A stretch of DNA of 64,000 bases from Acidobacteriota bacterium (lineage in GTDB: Bacteria; Acidobacteriota; Vicinamibacteria; Vicinamibacterales; UBA2999). The notes under the pieces are model-generated. The model made no database searches and was not told where the DNA came from. It saw only the letters and a list, made by a program, of their open reading frames with translations. The translations under genes and the position numbers were made by a program. The stretch spans positions 36,487-100,486 of the forward strand of contig CAUJDN010000088.1 in NCBI GenBank assembly GCA_963169195.1. Direction: 5' to 3'. Each line of letters opens with the position of its first letter. Within the stretch, counting starts at the first letter, position 1. Of this stretch, positions 26,039-33,532 are shown piece after piece.

Positions 26039-27250
26039 CTACCGGTAGACCTCGGCGAGGATCTCGGCCTCGGTGAGGACGCGGGGCGAGGCCTTGGCGC
26101 GCTGGAAGACGCGGTCCACGACCTGTTCCGAGGCGGGAATCCCGCGCTTCTCGAGCCAGTACGTGACGTTGGATCGTCCCGACATCGGCCCGACCTCGAT
26201 CTCCTGCTCGCGGCCGACGAGGCTGGCGGGAATAGCGGAGTACACCGCGTCCATCAGCTCGCGATCGCCCTTCTTCCAGGCCTTCACCACCGCGGCCGCG
26301 TGGACGCCGGTGGCCGTGCGGAAGGCGTCCCGGCCGATCACGGGGTAGTTGTCGGGAATGGGCACGCCGCAGGCCTCCGACACCGCGTGGCAGTACGCCT
26401 CCAGATGATGGAGGTCGCATTCGATGTAGCCCATCAGCACCAGGTTCACCAGCAGCAGGTCCATCGGCGTGTTGCCCACGCGCTCGCCGATGCCCAGCGC
26501 GGCCCCGTGCACGCGGCTGGCGCCGGCCTCGAGCGCGGCGATGCTGTTGATGACCGCGAGGTCGCGGTCGCGGTGCCCGTGCCAGTCGATGCCGACCGCC
26601 GCGCCGGCGTCCTTGATGACCTGCGCGACGAAGCGGACCACCGCCGAGGCGCCGACCGGCGTGGCGTGTCCCACGGTATCGGCCACACAGATGCGCGTCG
26701 CCCCTGCGCCGATGGCGCAGCCGTAGATGGTGCGCAGCGTCTCCGGGTTGGCGCGCGTGGTGTCTTCGGTGACGTACATCACCTCGAGGCCTTCCCTGAC
26801 GGCGAAGGTGATGGCCTCCTCGGTGCTCCTGAGCAGCCAGTCCAGTGTCCACCCCTCGGTGAACTGGCGGATGGGCGACGACCCGATGAAGGTGCAGCAC
26901 TCCACGGGCATGCCGGTACGCTGCACGATCTCGGCGATGGGGCGGATGTCGTTCACGTGCGTTCGGGCCGCGCAGTTCGGCTTCACCGACAGCCGCGCGT
27001 CCGCGATCTCGCGGACGAGGCGCTCCACGTCCGCCGCCACGTGCGGGCCCGCGCCGGGGAGGCCGACATCGGCCGAGCCAATCCCGAGCGCGTCGATGAG
27101 GTGCAGGATGCGGATCTTCTGATCGATGCCCGGCGAGCGCACCGAGGGTGACTGCAGCCCGTCGCGCAGGGTCTCGTCGTTGAGGATGACCACGGGCGGC
27201 CGCGGCGGCGCGCCGATGCGGTTCCAGTCGAAGATGAGCGAGTCGATCAT
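26039..27250 (-). CDS. LeuA-like acyltransferase of the DRE-TIM family
   Basis: A 403-residue enzyme of the isopropylmalate/homocitrate/citramalate synthase family. The catalytic DETLRDG is at about residue 25, the metal-binding HGHRDRD is in the middle and GIGERVGNTPMD follows. The family condenses acetyl-CoA with a 2-oxo acid. The C-terminal LeuA allosteric (leucine-binding) domain is absent, as in short LeuA-type, homocitrate or Re-citrate synthases, so the substrate is open. The start is ATG 27250. It lies 18 bases after the small membrane-protein gene and appears to be the last gene of the FHA-GAF-PP2C operon. Confidence 0.82.
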   Translation of the reverse strand: MIDSLIFDWNRIGAPPRPPVVILNDETLRDGLQSPSVRSPGIDQKIRILHLIDALGIGSADVGLPGAGPHVAADVERLVREIADARLSVKPNCAARTHVNDIRPIAEIVQRTGMPVECCTFIGSSPIRQFTEGWTLDWLLRSTEEAITFAVREGLEVMYVTEDTTRANPETLRTIYGCAIGAGATRICVADTVGHATPVGASAVVRFVAQVIKDAGAAVGIDWHGHRDRDLAVINSIAALEAGASRVHGAALGIGERVGNTPMDLLLVNLVLMGYIECDLHHLEAYCHAVSEACGVPIPDNYPVIGRDAFRTATGVHAAAVVKAWKKGDRELMDAVYSAIPASLVGREQEIEVGPMSGRSNVTYWLEKRGIPASEQVVDRVFQRAKASPRVLTEAEILAEVYR

Positions 27251-27268
27251 GAGTGCGCCCGGACCAGC

Positions 27269-27529
27269 CTACGATCGATGCACGGAGCGCGCTCGGCGCC
27301 TGGCGACGTACAGGCTCGCGGCGAGCAGGGCCGTCGCCGCGCCCGAGGACAGGGCCGCGGCCCGCCGCACCCGTGGCCGGAACCCGTCGCGGACGAGCAG
27401 CACGGGCGCCCCCTGGTGCCAGCGCTGCAGCTGGTCGGCCACGAACGCGTCACCGGCTCGCCGAAGCTGGACGTCGAACGACAGATTCCAGACCACCAGC
27501 GCGGCGACCCACGGCGCCCATCGCCTCAT
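27269..27529 (-). CDS. Small two-helix membrane protein, unknown function
   Basis: An 86-residue protein with a hydrophobic segment near residues 5-18 (WVAALVVWNLSFDV) and another near 58-76 (SSGAATALLAASLYVA), separated by a charged loop. The ATG overlaps the upstream PP2C stop (ATGA), a strong sign that it is real and cotranslated. I recognise no family. Its position suggests a membrane anchor or partner of the phosphatase. Confidence 0.65.
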   Translation of the reverse strand: MRRWAPWVAALVVWNLSFDVQLRRAGDAFVADQLQRWHQGAPVLLVRDGFRPRVRRAAALSSGAATALLAASLYVARRRARSVHRS

Positions 27530-29151
27530 GCCGCGCCCGCCGGCCCCGCTCCCTTGTACCGGACCACCAGCGCCGTCACGTCGTCGAACTGTTCCGCGCC
27601 GCGGGCGAACGCCTGCACGGCCTCGACGATGTGCTGCAGCACCTCCGCGGCGGGCCTCCGGTGATGCGCCTTCAGCACCTCGACGAGGCGCGCCTCCCCG
27701 AACTCGGTGCCATCCACGCTCTGGGCCTCGGTCACGCCGTCGCTGTACATCACGAGGGTGTCCCCCGGCTTCAACGTCAGGCGGCTCGACGTGTAGGACG
27801 CGAAGTCGAACAGGCCTACCGGCATGCCATCGGCCTCGAGCCTGCGGAGCCCGTCGTCGCCGAACAGCAGGGCCGGATTGTGGCCGGCACTGCAGAACAT
27901 GAGCTCGCCCGACGGGGAGAGCTGGCTGTAGATGGCGGTGGCGTACCGGGCGTCGATGGCCCGGCGCGTCAGCACACGGTTCATCTGGTTCATCGTGACG
28001 GACGGGTCGGTGCCGGCCGCCGCGAACGCCGAGAAGATGCCCATGATTTTCGACGTCAGCAGGGCTGCCGCCGGTCCCTTGCCCGCCACGTCGCCGACCA
28101 GGAAGGCGAACTGGCCGTCGCTCATCTCCAGCAGGTCGAAGAAATCGCCGCCAATCGTTCGCGCCTGCACGGAGGTGCCGCTGGCCTCGTAGAAGATCCC
28201 GTTGTGCGACCCCTCGGGCAGGAGGGCCTGCTGGATCTCGGCCGCGATCCTGAGCTCGTGCTCGATGCGCGCCTTTTCGAGGGTCTCCCGGTAGAGCCGG
28301 GCATTCTCGATGGCCACGCCCGCTTCGGTGGCCAGCGTGTCGAGGGCCGTCCGCGTGTGCGGCGCCAGCAGGCTCCCCTTCTCGCGCGAGTCCAGGTAGA
28401 GCACGCCGATCGATCGGGTCTCGCTGGGCAGGTCGGCCTTGTCGAGGTAGCGCACCAGCCGCAGCGGCGCGCAGGCCACGTGGCGGATGCCGAGCGCCAC
28501 CGTGCCCATGTGCACGTTGGCGAAATCGCCGTCGAGCAGGTCGGCGACGATCTTGATCTGGCCGGTCTCGAACACCTCCTCCGGGATCTTCCGGCTGGTG
28601 TCGAAGCGGTTGCCGGGCAGCGTGATGCGCCCGCGCGCGCGCGCCAGCTTCATGTCGAGGCCGTTGTCGCCGGCCAGCATGATGAAGCCCCGCTCGGCGC
28701 CGGTGACCTCGATGGCCGCGTCCAGCACCAGGGCCAGCACCTCGTCCAGGACGCGACCCGAGCCCAGCGCCCGCAGGCCCTCGAGCAAGGCGGCCAACTG
28801 GCGGAGATCGCTGACCGCCGTCACCGGCGTGCGCTCGCTGGAGCTGACCGGATCGCCGACGAGGAAGACCACGTCGGTGCCGGAGGCGCGCCCGAACTGG
28901 ATGCGGTCGCCGCTGGCCAGCTTGTGCTCGGTGACCTGCGTGTCGTTGACGAACGTGCCGTAGCGGGATCCGCGGTCGCGCAGGACGTAGTCGGCATCCA
29001 CGCGGACGATCTCCGCGTGATCGCGCGACACGTCGCTGCCGGTCAGCCGCACGTCGTTCTCCGTGCGGCGGCCGATGGTCAGCTGCGGCTTGTCGAGCGG
29101 GATGACGCGGCGACCAAGCCCATCGTTCAGTTCCAGACGCGCCCCTGTCAT
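27526..29151 (-). CDS. FHA-GAF-PP2C serine phosphatase (RsbU/SpoIIE type)
   Basis: A 541-residue cytoplasmic signalling protein. The FHA domain (about 5-95) has TIGRRTENDV and DRGSRYGTFVN, which bind phosphothreonine. A GAF domain spans about 125-290. The coiled linker EIQQALLPEG leads to a PP2C/SpoIIE phosphatase domain (about 320-535) with metal sites in TIGGDFFDL, VGDVAGKGPAAAL, MYSDGVTEA and FDDVTALVV. Such proteins dephosphorylate partner-switch antagonists or answer Ser/Thr kinases. No kinase or anti-sigma gene is adjacent. It heads a three-gene operon with a small membrane protein and the LeuA-like synthase. Confidence 0.9.
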   Translation of the reverse strand: MTGARLELNDGLGRRVIPLDKPQLTIGRRTENDVRLTGSDVSRDHAEIVRVDADYVLRDRGSRYGTFVNDTQVTEHKLASGDRIQFGRASGTDVVFLVGDPVSSSERTPVTAVSDLRQLAALLEGLRALGSGRVLDEVLALVLDAAIEVTGAERGFIMLAGDNGLDMKLARARGRITLPGNRFDTSRKIPEEVFETGQIKIVADLLDGDFANVHMGTVALGIRHVACAPLRLVRYLDKADLPSETRSIGVLYLDSREKGSLLAPHTRTALDTLATEAGVAIENARLYRETLEKARIEHELRIAAEIQQALLPEGSHNGIFYEASGTSVQARTIGGDFFDLLEMSDGQFAFLVGDVAGKGPAAALLTSKIMGIFSAFAAAGTDPSVTMNQMNRVLTRRAIDARYATAIYSQLSPSGELMFCSAGHNPALLFGDDGLRRLEADGMPVGLFDFASYTSSRLTLKPGDTLVMYSDGVTEAQSVDGTEFGEARLVEVLKAHHRRPAAEVLQHIVEAVQAFARGAEQFDDVTALVVRYKGAGPAGAA

Positions 29152-29289
29152 ATGCGGTGGACCTTCATTCTAGCCGACTCACCCAGAGCTCACTCGAGCT
29201 GAGCGTGCCATCAGCCGGGACGCCCTCGATCGCGCCCGTTTCATCGCATCAGCAACCAGATGGACTGTCCACCCGAGCGAGGCGAGGGG

Positions 29290-29475
29290 CTAGAAGAACG
29301 CCCAGGCGGCCGCGGCGAGGGCCGCGGCCACGGCCAGGGCCGGGACGAGCCAGCGGCTGCCAGCAGGCGGGCGCGATGACGGCGGCGGAATCCGCGGCTC
29401 GGCCGTCGCCGTGCCGCACCGGTAGCAGACGAGGGCATTGGCAGCAATCTCGGTGCCGCAGGAACGACATTTCAT
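29290..29475 (-). CDS. Zinc-ribbon plus membrane-anchor small protein
   Basis: A 61-residue protein. An N-terminal zinc ribbon (CRSCG, then CYRCG) is followed by a Pro-rich linker and one C-terminal membrane helix (LVPALAVAAALAAAAWAFF). The start is ATG 29475, 24 bases from the divergent rhomboid gene. The layout (cytoplasmic zinc ribbon on a single tail anchor) is common in bacterial small proteins of unknown role. Confidence 0.7.
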   Translation of the reverse strand: MKCRSCGTEIAANALVCYRCGTATAEPRIPPPSSRPPAGSRWLVPALAVAAALAAAAWAFF

Positions 29476-29499
29476 GTCACGATCTTAGCGTCAACCGCC

Positions 29500-30165
29500 A
29501 TGATCCCCATCAAGGACGTCATCCCGTCCCGGACCACGCCGGTCGTCACGGTGCTGCTCATCGTCGTCAACGCCCTGGTGTTTCTCTATCAGCTGGGGCT
29601 GTCGCCGGCGGAGTTCGAGGCGTTCATCTTCGCGTTCGGCCTCACGCCCGCGCACTTCACGGTGCCCACGCTGTTCACGTCCATGTTCGTGCACGCGGGA
29701 CTCGGCCACGCGGGCGGCAACCTGCTCTACCTCTGGATCTTCGGCGACAACATCGAGGACCGCCTCGGGCACGGCCGGTTCCTCGTGTTCTATCTCGCCA
29801 CGGGCGTCGTCGCCGCGCTGTCGCAGAGCGCCATGGATCCGGCCTCGCAGATCCCCATGGTCGGCGCCAGCGGCGCCATCGCCGGCGTCATGGGCGGCTA
29901 TTTCGTGCTCTATCCCCACTCCCGCGTGCTCACGCTGTTCCCGTTCCCGCTGATGCTGTTCGAGGTGCCCGCCCTCTTCTTCCTGGGCCTGTGGTTCGTC
30001 ATCCAGTTCATCAGCGGCCTGGGCTCGCTGGCCGCCGCGGCCAACGGCGGCCTGCCCGGCGGCGTGGCGTTCTGGGCCCACATCATGGGGTTCGTCGGCG
30101 GCGTCGTCCTGGTGCGCTTCATGCGCCGACCCGAGCGCGAGCGCGTCGAGTGGTGGGCGCCGTGA
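29500..30165 (+). CDS. Rhomboid-family intramembrane serine protease
   Basis: A 221-residue polytopic membrane protease. The catalytic Ser is in GASGAIAGVMGG, and the catalytic His is in the last helix (AHIMGFVGG). The N-terminal HAGLGHAGGNLLYLWIFG with its conserved HxxxN motif is also present. Rhomboids cut substrate membrane helices. The start is ATG 29500. Confidence 0.9.
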   Translation: MIPIKDVIPSRTTPVVTVLLIVVNALVFLYQLGLSPAEFEAFIFAFGLTPAHFTVPTLFTSMFVHAGLGHAGGNLLYLWIFGDNIEDRLGHGRFLVFYLATGVVAALSQSAMDPASQIPMVGASGAIAGVMGGYFVLYPHSRVLTLFPFPLMLFEVPALFFLGLWFVIQFISGLGSLAAAANGGLPGGVAFWAHIMGFVGGVVLVRFMRRPERERVEWWAP

Positions 30166-30183
30166 GACATCGGCGCCGGCTGA

Positions 30184-30224
30184 CCGGCAATTGCCGGTTC
30201 GCGGCATCTGCGGCCCGGGGCCGC
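30184..30224. terminator. Two perfect hairpins between convergent genes
   Basis: CCGGCAATTGCCGG (30184-30197) is a 14-base palindrome. GCGGCCC-G-GGGCCGC (30210-30224) has 7-base arms. They fill the gap between the convergent rhomboid and caspase-fold genes and may slow transcription from both sides. No T tract is present, so this is not a canonical intrinsic terminator. Confidence 0.4.
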
Positions 30225-30227
30225 GTC

Positions 30228-31223
30228 TCAGCCGCGCTTGCGGATTTCCTGCGAGACCTTCGCCAGCTCGAGCATCAGCTTCTCGTACTCCGCCTGCCAC
30301 TCGGCGGGGGGCATGTCGCCCTTCCTGCGCTTCAGCTCCTCCGCCTGCGCCTCGAGGCTGCGCTGTTGCCTCACGAGTCCTGCGAGCTCCGGGTTGTTGG
30401 CCACGGCCGCCGGCTCGGCATCGAGGTGCCACAGCCGCGCCATGCCGCCGTCCGGGCCCTCGGCGCCTTCCTCACGCCCCACCCCGTCACCGTTGTCGTC
30501 CAGCAGCGCGCGTTCCGTGGTCAGCTGCCCGCGCTGCTCGTAGTGCTGCTTCACGGCCACGCTCGCCGCCTCGAACACCTCGAAGATCGACGTGCGCCCG
30601 TTCTTGTCCAGGTCGGTGGAGGCCTCGCTGATGGCCTTGACGAGATACTCGGGGAAGACCGTCGCGTATTTCTGCGCCGCCGAGTTTGTGGCCGTGATCA
30701 CCACGCGGCCCTTCCCTTTCAGCGCCTCCAGGAACGGGAAGCTCGCGGCCGTGGTGTTGACCACGATCAGCCGTCCCGGCAGGCCGCTCAGCAGGGCATT
30801 CCACTCCTGAGCCGTCATGTCCGGGCCGACCAGATTGAACTTCGCCACCTCGCCGTCGTACGTCCCGTGGCCGAGGAGAATCAGCAGGACGAGGTCGTCG
30901 GCGGACGCGACCGTGCGGATCTCGCCGAGCACGGTCTTGACGTTCGCGGCCGAGCCCGTCGTGCCGCCGGACACCGACTCGTCCACCAGCACGCGCAGGC
31001 GCGCAGCGTCGAACCCGTAGCGGTCCACCAGCGAGGCCTGCAGCGTCGAGCGCCACTGCTTCATCTGCTCGGCGTACTTCTCCCCGCCCGACGCCCCGGA
31101 CACGATCACCGCCCACCGCGTCTCGGCCCATGCCGGCGCGGGTGCGCCCAGGACGACCACGGCGCACACCGCGCTCACCAGCAACAGCGCCAACGATGTG
31201 TCCGGATGGTGCCGCACTCTCAT
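30228..31223 (-). CDS. Secreted caspase-fold (C13-like) protein lacking the catalytic cysteine
   Basis: A 331-residue protein with a signal peptide (ends near PAWAE, about residue 34). The mature part has the caspase/legumain-fold pattern: an N-terminal strand with VIVSGASGG, then LILLGHGTYDG carrying the catalytic His, then a buried strand IVVNTTAASF where the catalytic Cys should stand. No Cys occurs in the mature protein, so cysteine-protease activity is unlikely. An EF-hand-like DLDKNGRTSIFE and DDNGDG segment and a C-terminal coiled coil follow. ATG 31223 is chosen because AGAGG lies 6 bases upstream. Longer starts run into the ATCTGCG repeat. Last gene of the MoxR/VWA operon. Confidence 0.7.
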   Translation of the reverse strand: MRVRHHPDTSLALLLVSAVCAVVVLGAPAPAWAETRWAVIVSGASGGEKYAEQMKQWRSTLQASLVDRYGFDAARLRVLVDESVSGGTTGSAANVKTVLGEIRTVASADDLVLLILLGHGTYDGEVAKFNLVGPDMTAQEWNALLSGLPGRLIVVNTTAASFPFLEALKGKGRVVITATNSAAQKYATVFPEYLVKAISEASTDLDKNGRTSIFEVFEAASVAVKQHYEQRGQLTTERALLDDNGDGVGREEGAEGPDGGMARLWHLDAEPAAVANNPELAGLVRQQRSLEAQAEELKRRKGDMPPAEWQAEYEKLMLELAKVSQEIRKRG

Positions 31224-31238
31224 CACCAACCTCTGTAA

Positions 31239-31285
31239 TCTGCGCATCTGCGGCCCGTCATCTGCGCCATCTGCGCCGTCTGCGT
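31239..31285. repeat. Degenerate ATCTGCG word repeat
   Basis: Copies of ATCTGCG and CATCTGCGCC/CCGTCTGCG fill the space between the caspase-fold and VWA genes of the operon. The same words appear at 54434-54548 (inverted arms) and inside the coding sequence at 44985-45045. Confidence 0.75.
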
Positions 31286-33505
31286 TCAGGCAAAGCCCGC
31301 CCGACGTCTCAGGATCCACTCTGCGCCCAGCAGGCCCATGATACCCAGCAGCGTCCAGGCGTTGTGCCACAGGTCACGCACCTCGGTCGGCTGCCGGCCG
31401 GGCCCCGCATCGCCGAGGAGACCGGGCAGTTCGTCCAGGTCGTCCGGCCCGAGGTACCGTCCTCCCGTGGCAGCCGCCACCCGCTGGAGCACCGGCTCGT
31501 TCAGCCGTGGGTCGCTCATCTCCAGGTCCGCGCCGCCCACGAGCACATACCGCGATGCGGTGCCCAGCGCCGTCGATCCGCGCCGCGCCTCCACCGCGAG
31601 GCGGTAGACACCCGGCTCGTCGAACCGCGCGGCCACCGCGTACCGGCCCTCACGCGGATCGGCCAGGACGGGTGTCCACGTCCGGACGGTTCCGTCGGGC
31701 GCGGTCACCGTCAGGGTGACGTCCGCGTCGGCCGACGCCGTGAAGCGCGCGTCGCGGACGAAGACGGTGACGGTCTCGGCGGTGCCGGGCAGCGTGACGG
31801 CCATTGGAGCCAGCGCCACCGGGCCGGGCGCCGGGGCGGCCAGCCACCGCACAACCTGGCGCCAGATCGTGTCGTAGGTGGTGTCCGCCGCCGGCCGCAT
31901 CATGCGCCATCGCCACGATGCTTCGCCCGCGAACACCATCGCCCGGCCCTGGCCGTACCGTTGCACGACAACCAGGGCGTGGCCCTCGCCGCCGGGACTG
32001 GCGGTGACGGCGAGCACCTGGGCGCCCGGGCGCGGGCCGCCCACCAGCGCGACCGATGCCAGGGATGGGAGGGATTGCCACCGCCGTCGGTTCTCCTCCG
32101 CGAGGGCGGCGAGCCGGGTGGCGGGATGCCGGAGTCCGTCGGGCGTGAGCGCGGGCACGTTCAGCACGCGGCCCTCACCGTCCCCGGGCAGCGGCACCAC
32201 GGCTGAGGACCGGCGGTCCGTGAGATCGACGGGCAGCACCGGCTCGAGGGGCGTGCCGGTCAGGCCCTGTCGCTCGAACGACCGGGCGCCCAGTACCAGC
32301 AAGCCGCCGCCACGCTCGGCCACGAAACGCGCGGTCATGTCCAGCTGATCGCGTGTGAAGAAGTCCGACTCGACATTGCCGAAGACAATCGCGTCGTAGG
32401 CGAACAAGGCCTCGCGCGTCTGTGGATAGCCCGACGACAGCGCGGCGGCCCGGCTCTCGCCGGCCTGCACGAAGAACGTGTCGCGACCATCGTCGTTCTG
32501 TCCCTTGCGCACGACGGCGTCCACGTCGAGCCCGCGGTCGGAGGCCAGCGCGCGCTTCAGGAAGGTGTGCTCGAAGCCCGGCGCCCCTTCCACCATGAGG
32601 ATGCGCCGCCGCGCGGCCTGGGGCGGAACCAGCACGCGGCGCGTGTTATTGCCGCCCGCCGCCTCGCCCGGCGCAGTCGGGGCCTCGACGCTGTAGACGG
32701 TGGGCTGGTCGGGCACGGGCGAAACCGTGAACACCTCGTGCACGGGGGCGCCGTCTGACGACGGCCGCGCGCGGCGAACCTCGATCGGCCTCCCGTTGGC
32801 GCTGATCCGCAGCTCGATGGGCTCGGTCCCGTACCCATGGCTCACGGCCGAAACGCTGAGGTCGATCGACGCCTCGGTCAGCACGGGCTCGCCCGCCGTC
32901 AGGCTCAACACCTCCCGGTCGCGCGGAGGCTCAACCGACCCGATGCCGACGGGAAAGATACGGGCGCCCGGAAGCCGACCCGGCTCGAGGGGGCGGCCGG
33001 AGGTGTCGCCGCCGTCGGAGAGGACCACGATGCCGGCAAGGCGTTCGGTTCGGTATCGCTCGGCCACCGCCTCCACCGCGCCGGCCAGATCGCTGCGCCT
33101 CGCCGTGGCTGCGAACTCCCCTGCCGCCTGCGACAGCGTGTCCCCGAAGGTGAGCACGTCCACGCGATAGGCTGGCCCCAGGCTGCGCCTCACGCGCGGC
33201 ACGAGATCGCGCGCGCGATCGATGCGCGTCGGCCCGTCTCCGTCGGCGATCCCCATGCTCCGCGACACGTCCACGAGCAGCGGGACGACACGACTGGCGA
33301 CGTCGGGCGCCGGCACGACAGCCACCGGCCGAAGCAGCGCCGCGACGATGAGCAGGAGCGTCGAGGCACGGAGCACGGTGAGCAGCGCTCGTTGCGACGC
33401 GGTGAGCGCAACGGCGGCGCGCGCATACGCCGCCCAGGCCAGGATCCCGGCCAGGCCGAAGGCGAGCGCGTAACCCCACCACGGGAGCGCGACGGCAAAC
33501 CGCAT
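31286..33505 (-). CDS. Membrane VWA / glutamine-amidotransferase-like protein
   Basis: A 739-residue protein of the type annotated as a glutamine amidotransferase-like VWA membrane protein. Two N-terminal membrane helices (about 8-65) are followed by a VWA-like domain with a degenerate MIDAS (LLVDVSRSMG, VVLSDGGDTSG). A Rossmann/GATase1-like middle (ILMVEGAPGFEHTFLKRAL ... VFGNVESDFF ... GGLLVLGARSF) follows, then a beta-rich region and a C-terminal membrane helix (TLLGIMGLLGAEWIL). It lacks the GATase catalytic Cys motif, so a scaffold role is likely. It follows the DUF4175 gene by 27 bases. Confidence 0.78.
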   Translation of the reverse strand: MRFAVALPWWGYALAFGLAGILAWAAYARAAVALTASQRALLTVLRASTLLLIVAALLRPVAVVPAPDVASRVVPLLVDVSRSMGIADGDGPTRIDRARDLVPRVRRSLGPAYRVDVLTFGDTLSQAAGEFAATARRSDLAGAVEAVAERYRTERLAGIVVLSDGGDTSGRPLEPGRLPGARIFPVGIGSVEPPRDREVLSLTAGEPVLTEASIDLSVSAVSHGYGTEPIELRISANGRPIEVRRARPSSDGAPVHEVFTVSPVPDQPTVYSVEAPTAPGEAAGGNNTRRVLVPPQAARRRILMVEGAPGFEHTFLKRALASDRGLDVDAVVRKGQNDDGRDTFFVQAGESRAAALSSGYPQTREALFAYDAIVFGNVESDFFTRDQLDMTARFVAERGGGLLVLGARSFERQGLTGTPLEPVLPVDLTDRRSSAVVPLPGDGEGRVLNVPALTPDGLRHPATRLAALAEENRRRWQSLPSLASVALVGGPRPGAQVLAVTASPGGEGHALVVVQRYGQGRAMVFAGEASWRWRMMRPAADTTYDTIWRQVVRWLAAPAPGPVALAPMAVTLPGTAETVTVFVRDARFTASADADVTLTVTAPDGTVRTWTPVLADPREGRYAVAARFDEPGVYRLAVEARRGSTALGTASRYVLVGGADLEMSDPRLNEPVLQRVAAATGGRYLGPDDLDELPGLLGDAGPGRQPTEVRDLWHNAWTLLGIMGLLGAEWILRRRAGFA

Positions 33506-33532
33506 TCGAGACGCCCCTCGTCCAGCTGACCG

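Noticed and set aside
31286..33505. True glutamine amidotransferase activity
   Set aside because: The Rossmann-like middle is present but no catalytic Cys-His-Glu pattern was seen; kept as a family label only.
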